Source of the DNA: Sulfurimonas sp.
GTDB taxonomy: Bacteria; Campylobacterota; Campylobacteria; Campylobacterales; Sulfurimonadaceae
NCBI RefSeq assembly: GCF_028714975.1
Contig: NZ_JAQTLH010000009.1
Span: 1 to 64,000, forward strand
DNA length: 64,000 bases
Direction: 5' to 3'
Part shown: positions 60,923 through 64,000 of the stretch, piece after piece
How positions within the stretch are numbered: the stretch's first letter is position 1
Layout: every line of letters begins with the position of its first letter
Translations under genes and position numbers: made by a program
Notes under the pieces: model-generated
What the model was told of the DNA's origin: nothing
Databases searched by the model: none
The model's input: the letters and a program-made list of their open reading frames with translations, nothing else

Positions 60923-60970
60923 AGCACTATTCCTATGCACCCATAAAACTTCGAGTTTATGAGTGATTTT

Positions 60971-61696
60971 TTACAAATTAATTTCGTTTTTATGCACAAA
61001 ACTTAATTCTCTGCCGGTTATTGATATATGCGTTATCAAATAACCCTCTTTTTTTAAGCGATTAACAACATCAATTGTTTTTTGCTTTCCAATTCCTTTA
61101 AAACGATGATGAAATTCAACAAGTAACTGTTTTGGTCTTAATGAAGAGTTAAGCAAAGTGTCTAGAAATTCATATTCAGCACCCTCGATATCAATTTTTA
61201 GTAGATCAATTTTTGTATGTTCTAATTTTTCCATCATTGATTCAACCGTAAATGCATCAACAATAACGCCATCATTTCGATTCTCATCTTGTGTGTGAAA
61301 AGTGTACATAACTTCTGATTTTTTTCCTTTTTTATCTACTCTTGGGTAAAGAAAAAACTTTCCGTCTTCTCCGGAAGCCGCCCAAGGAAAAAAATGAAAT
61401 CCCTCAGGTAGTTTTTGGTCATCAATCCATTTGACCGAATATGGCGTTGGGTCAAATGCAAATAATTGCACTTTTTTATTTTCTATTATAGATAAATCAA
61501 ATCCTATATCATCACAAATACCTATAGAATAAACTATATCATTTTCATTGACTAAACTTGAGACAAGATGCCATCCTGAGAAATTTTCTGTTTGCAGATT
61601 TACATCCTTAGAAAATTTTGGTTCTGTCCCAATTAATTGTCTAAATTTTAATTTCAATTTTCTGAAATCATCACTTTTGAAGTATTTTTTTATCAT
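60971..61696 (-). CDS. FkbM-family SAM-dependent methyltransferase
   Basis: 241 residues. The FkbM motif DLLKIDIEGAEYEFLDTLL (about 163-181) is clear, followed by LLVEFHHRFKG. The N-terminal part includes YSIGICDDIGFDLSII (SAM-binding strand with an unusual D-D) and FFPWAASGEDGKFFLYPR. Family members methylate sugars or small molecules. No polysaccharide cluster is adjacent, and base composition is similar to its AT-rich neighbours. It lies within an accessory patch with toxin pairs. Confidence 0.85.
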   Translation of the reverse strand: MIKKYFKSDDFRKLKLKFRQLIGTEPKFSKDVNLQTENFSGWHLVSSLVNENDIVYSIGICDDIGFDLSIIENKKVQLFAFDPTPYSVKWIDDQKLPEGFHFFPWAASGEDGKFFLYPRVDKKGKKSEVMYTFHTQDENRNDGVIVDAFTVESMMEKLEHTKIDLLKIDIEGAEYEFLDTLLNSSLRPKQLLVEFHHRFKGIGKQKTIDVVNRLKKEGYLITHISITGRELSFVHKNEINL

Positions 61697-61886
61697 TAAG
61701 TCTTTTTCCTTACTTTTCTTAGCAACTCTTATATATAAAGTTCTATTGTTTCTTATATTTTAAGTTTATTGGGAATTTAATTCCTAAAATAATTTTTATT
61801 ATACACATATAATTCCTATTTCAAAATAAATTACATACAAATAATTCCGAATTTTTTTAGAATATTTTTTTGTGTAGAGTTTTTGA

Positions 61887-62081
61887 ATGAAACTAACACA
61901 GCAAGACATGGCAAGACTTTTTGATATTGACCCTAGAACATTAAGAAATTGGCGTAAAGATAAGCCTTTTTTGTATGCAACAATTATGAAAGGCTTATCG
62001 TTTGATGAAATTGTAGAAGCACAAAAAGAGAGCTATGAAAAAGTAAAAGAGTTGCAGGAGAAGTACGGCAACTCAAAATAA
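61887..62081 (+). CDS. Small helix-turn-helix protein
   Basis: 64 residues. MKLTQQDMARLFDIDPRTLR is a HTH with the recognition helix about residues 16-24, then NWRKDKPFLYATIMKG. The rest is a coiled tail (AQKESYEKVKELQEKYG). It resembles short regulators or terminase-like HTH proteins. The gap to the previous gene (190 bases) is AT-rich and probably carries its promoter. Confidence 0.6.
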   Translation: MKLTQQDMARLFDIDPRTLRNWRKDKPFLYATIMKGLSFDEIVEAQKESYEKVKELQEKYGNSK

Positions 62082-62136
62082 TTTTCTTACATATAAGTTT
62101 ATTTACCTGCTAACTTCTTAAGAGTTGGCGGCTTCA

Positions 62137-62170
62137 TTTTTAAAGGAATCGAATTCGACCCCTTTAAAAA
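62137..62170 (+). terminator. Stem-loop after the HTH gene
   Basis: TTTTTAAAGG (62137-62146) and CCTTTAAAAA (62161-62170) form a perfect 10-bp stem around a 14-base loop that itself contains TCGAATTCGA. A smaller hairpin (GCTAACT/AGTTGGC) precedes it. It separates the HTH gene from the RelE module. Confidence 0.5.
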
Positions 62171-62201
62171 ATCTCACGCTTAATGTAAAACAAATTTTTG
62201 A

Positions 62202-62207
62202 TATAAT
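62202..62207 (+). promoter_or_regulatory. -10 promoter element of the second RelE module
   Basis: TATAAT 30 bases before the ATG at 62237. Confidence 0.45.
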
Positions 62208-62236
62208 TTTATTTACTACAAATATAGGGTTTTAAA

Positions 62237-62458
62237 ATGCAAATAACCATAGAGGTGAAAGACTCTGCACTCGATAAAATTATGTACTTTTTAAATCATT
62301 TGAAGTCTGATGTAAAAATTATTGAAAAATTAGATACAAACTCTTTTAAAATTGAAGCTTTATCTAAAAATGAAGATGATTATAAACATATACTTAATGG
62401 CAGAAAAGAGAGAAAAGAGTCTCCTCAAAATTATGGTACTTTAGACGATATAAAATAA
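62237..62458 (+). CDS. Antitoxin-like partner of RelE-type toxin
   Basis: 73 residues, beginning MQITIEVKDSALDKIMYFLN. A short strand-helix start, then an acidic and polar tail (EALSKNEDDYKHI) to the end, typical of antitoxins that are unfolded until bound. It precedes a RelE-type toxin by 10 bases. The DNA-binding class is not obvious. Confidence 0.65.
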   Translation: MQITIEVKDSALDKIMYFLNHLKSDVKIIEKLDTNSFKIEALSKNEDDYKHILNGRKERKESPQNYGTLDDIK

Positions 62459-62468
62459 GATTGTCTAT

Positions 62469-62729
62469 ATGTACACAATCAAACTTCACAAAAAAGTTAT
62501 AAAGTTTATCAACAGCAGAAATCCAAAAGACAAACAAACAATCAAAGAAAAACTTACTCTACTTCAAGTAAATCCATACCCAAAAAGTGACTCTCTAGAT
62601 ATCAAAAAAATGAAAAACAGCCATGGCTTTAGACTAAGAGTAGGAAACTATAGATTTTTATATGATGTTATTGATGAAGAGTTGATTATATACATTGAAA
62701 ATGGCGATAATAGAGGTGATATTTACTAA
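62469..62729 (+). CDS. RelE-family toxin
   Basis: 86 residues. YTIKLHKKVIKFINSRNPKD then MKNSHGFRLRVGNYRFLYDV and the end strand ELIIYIENGDNRGDIY follow the RelE pattern, with R-L-R-V-G-x-Y-R-x-x-Y and the final R-G-x-x-Y. It is distinct from the RelE-type at 8654 in length and sequence. Toxin gene second in the pair. Confidence 0.85.
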   Translation: MYTIKLHKKVIKFINSRNPKDKQTIKEKLTLLQVNPYPKSDSLDIKKMKNSHGFRLRVGNYRFLYDVIDEELIIYIENGDNRGDIY

Positions 62730-62738
62730 ATAGTATCT

Positions 62739-63614
62739 CTAAAACTTTATCGAGAGGTAAAAACTTATATCAAATCTGCCGTCTTCAGATAAGTAATTGT
62801 TTTTTCTATAGATTACATACGGCGGTTTTGTGGTGGTTTCGTATTCACTTTTCGGTAACCATTCATGATAAACCCACTGGATAAATTTTAGCATATCTCC
62901 CTGTTCCCCGACTAAATCAAACTTCGCATAAATTCCATCCGAGATATTAAACTTCGGCAGTCTGTCACTTTTGATGTTTAAGCCGTTTTCTACAACTACA
63001 CATGCTACATATTGACACTCGTGAAGCTCTGTTACGGTCGGATTGTCGTGAAAAAGAGCAATCTGCTTAAACTCCGTGATGTTGTTGCTAAATATCCAAG
63101 TTTGAAGTTTTTGCCATGTTTGCTTTATCTGTGCATTGTACCCGCTGTGTCTTATATAGTAGCTCTCTATCAGCGGCATTTTTACAATGGTAGGCTCTAA
63201 ATGGTCAAATTTTGCGGTTGACTTTTTTGCTTTTGGCGACTGCTCGATAATATGCTGTGAGTACTCTTTATAACCGCCGTTTTTCCACGCTTTTGGCGTC
63301 ATTTCAAATCGTTCTTTAAAAACGCGGATAAAAGAGGTTTGAGAGCTGTAACCGCAAATATTTGCGACATCGCTTATTGTTGAGAACTTGTTAGTTAGGA
63401 GCAGATTTGACGCTTTTTGCAATCTTATGGATTTTATGCTCTCATAAATATTTTTTCCAAAAACATCTTTAAAAATTCTATGCATATGAAATTTGGAAAT
63501 CTCCAAATCGGTGCTAAGTTCGTCCATATTGATATTTGTGTCAATGTGCGTGTAAACATAATACATAATGTCGTTTGCAATTTGCACTCTTTTTTGCAGT
63601 GTATTTTTTTTCAT
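62739..63614 (-). CDS. AraC-family regulator with GyrI-like ligand domain
   Basis: Start taken at the ATG at 63614 (MKKNTLQKRVQIAND), giving 291 residues; an upstream ATG at 63737 would run into the biotin carboxylase gene. Two HTH motifs lie at the N-terminus (about 30-105: EISKFHMHRIFKDVFGKN and TISDVANICGYSSQTSFIRVF). The C-terminal 140 residues match the GyrI/AraC effector domain (HSGYNAQIKQTWQ... and a final YVIYRKNNYLSED). Probably senses a small amphipathic compound. Stop is 10 bases from the RelE toxin, convergent. Confidence 0.88.
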   Translation of the reverse strand: MKKNTLQKRVQIANDIMYYVYTHIDTNINMDELSTDLEISKFHMHRIFKDVFGKNIYESIKSIRLQKASNLLLTNKFSTISDVANICGYSSQTSFIRVFKERFEMTPKAWKNGGYKEYSQHIIEQSPKAKKSTAKFDHLEPTIVKMPLIESYYIRHSGYNAQIKQTWQKLQTWIFSNNITEFKQIALFHDNPTVTELHECQYVACVVVENGLNIKSDRLPKFNISDGIYAKFDLVGEQGDMLKFIQWVYHEWLPKSEYETTTKPPYVIYRKNNYLSEDGRFDISFYLSIKF

Positions 63615-63720
63615 AATCTGTATTTTAGCAAAAATAGATAACTTTTTGCGCATAAATAGTGAAGAAATTATTTTAAAAAAAGTATAAAATCTTAGTAAAA
63701 TTTTCCCACAAGGTTTAGGC

Positions 63721-64000
63721 ATGAAAAAAATTACCAAGATACTGGTTGCAAACAGAGGCGAAATAGCTCTAAGAATTATTAGAGCTTGTAAAGAATTGGA
63801 TGTAAAAAGCGTAGCTATTTTCTCTGAAGTTGATTTAGAGGGAATCTGGGTAAAAAAAGCTGATGAGTGTTATCCGATTATGGGAGACGCTCTACAAGCT
63901 TATCTTGACTATGACAGAATTATCACTTTGGCGCTCAAAGCAGGTTGTGATGCTATTCATCCAGGATATGGTTTCTTATCTGAAAATGCAGAGTTTGCAC
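63721..64000 (+). CDS. Biotin carboxylase subunit, N-terminal part (cut by window edge)
   Basis: Starts ATGAAAAAAATTACC at 63721 and runs past the right edge. KITKILVANRGEIALRIIRA is the biotin carboxylase N-terminus, and DAIHPGYGFLSENAEFA is the following signature. The first 93 residues cannot separate accC from the pycA/cfiB type used by two-subunit pyruvate or 2-oxoglutarate carboxylases; I favour the latter because YPIMGDALQAYLDYDRI is of that kind, and a Campylobacterota reverse TCA context would fit. It is divergent from the AraC regulator. Confidence 0.9.
   Translation, partial: MKKITKILVANRGEIALRIIRACKELDVKSVAIFSEVDLEGIWVKKADECYPIMGDALQAYLDYDRIITLALKAGCDAIHPGYGFLSENAEFA

Noticed and set aside
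63615-63737. Upstream start of the AraC regulator
   Set aside because: It would overlap the divergent biotin carboxylase start and encodes a hydrophobic stretch unlike AraC proteins.
1-64000. CRISPR arrays, rRNA operons and complete insertion sequences
   Set aside because: No regularly spaced direct repeats, no rRNA signatures and no transposase genes were seen.

Overview
The window looks like a chromosomal segment of a Campylobacterota (Epsilonproteobacteria) bacterium, most likely a free-living, Sulfurimonas-like one. The inference rests on gene content: a fused ispDF followed by an orphan regulator of the HP1021 type, a futalosine-route menaquinone gene (mqnE), a PglB-type oligosaccharyltransferase, a MutS with a C-terminal HNH domain of the MutS7 kind, ATP sulfurylase, a TorD-type chaperone with ferredoxins, and a dense set of sensory proteins. 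Intergenic DNA is AT-rich, and many promoters show a clear TATAAT without an obvious -35. No 16S rRNA is present, so species is not claimed.

Layout. 1-6.84 kb: an acetate uptake and activation cluster (porin end, DUF485 protein, ActP, CBS/DUF294 nucleotidyltransferase, DEDDh exonuclease, Acs). 6.95-8.3 kb: a membrane-anchored phosphatase-like protein and pyrF. 8.36-9.2 kb: tRNA-Ser(GCU) followed by an integrase C-terminal relic and a RelE-type toxin/antitoxin pair. 9.3-21.3 kb (minus): a type II secretion / MSHA-pilus-like operon with prepilins, one of them very cysteine-rich, and its own two-component system. 21.5-24.6 kb: MutS-HNH. 24.6-32.6 kb (minus): pgi, galU, pglB, mqnE, metK and an AI-2 kinase (lsrK). 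32.7-33.9 kb: a VapC module and a small monooxygenase-fold protein. 34-40.4 kb (plus): glnD, glmS and a heme-type diguanylate cyclase. 40.5-43.1 kb (minus): mrp and thiC. 43.3-47.0 kb (plus): ispDF, HP1021-like regulator, sat, pgpA. 47.0-47.25 kb: a 211-bp inverted-repeat element encoding a 19-residue hydrophobic peptide with a facing antisense promoter. 47.4-50.6 kb (minus): molybdoenzyme accessory genes. 50.7-59.8 kb: a small membrane protein with an apparent ATT start, a chemoreceptor, a rhodanese, a hybrid histidine kinase and pepN. 59.9-63.6 kb: an accessory patch with an AbiEii-like nucleotidyltransferase pair, an FkbM methyltransferase, a small HTH protein, a RelE module and an AraC regulator. 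63.7 kb to the end: the start of a biotin carboxylase.

The two least ordinary non-coding signals are (i) the inverted-repeat element at 47031-47241, which has the layout of an Ibs/Sib-like type I toxin-antitoxin locus, and (ii) a family of modular intergenic hairpin elements at 2238, 4791, 36492, 47929 (minus) and 54570 (minus). These always lie between codirectional genes in the sense orientation, and stem sequences differ between copies while pairing is kept. All functional assignments come from reading motifs; no database search was run.
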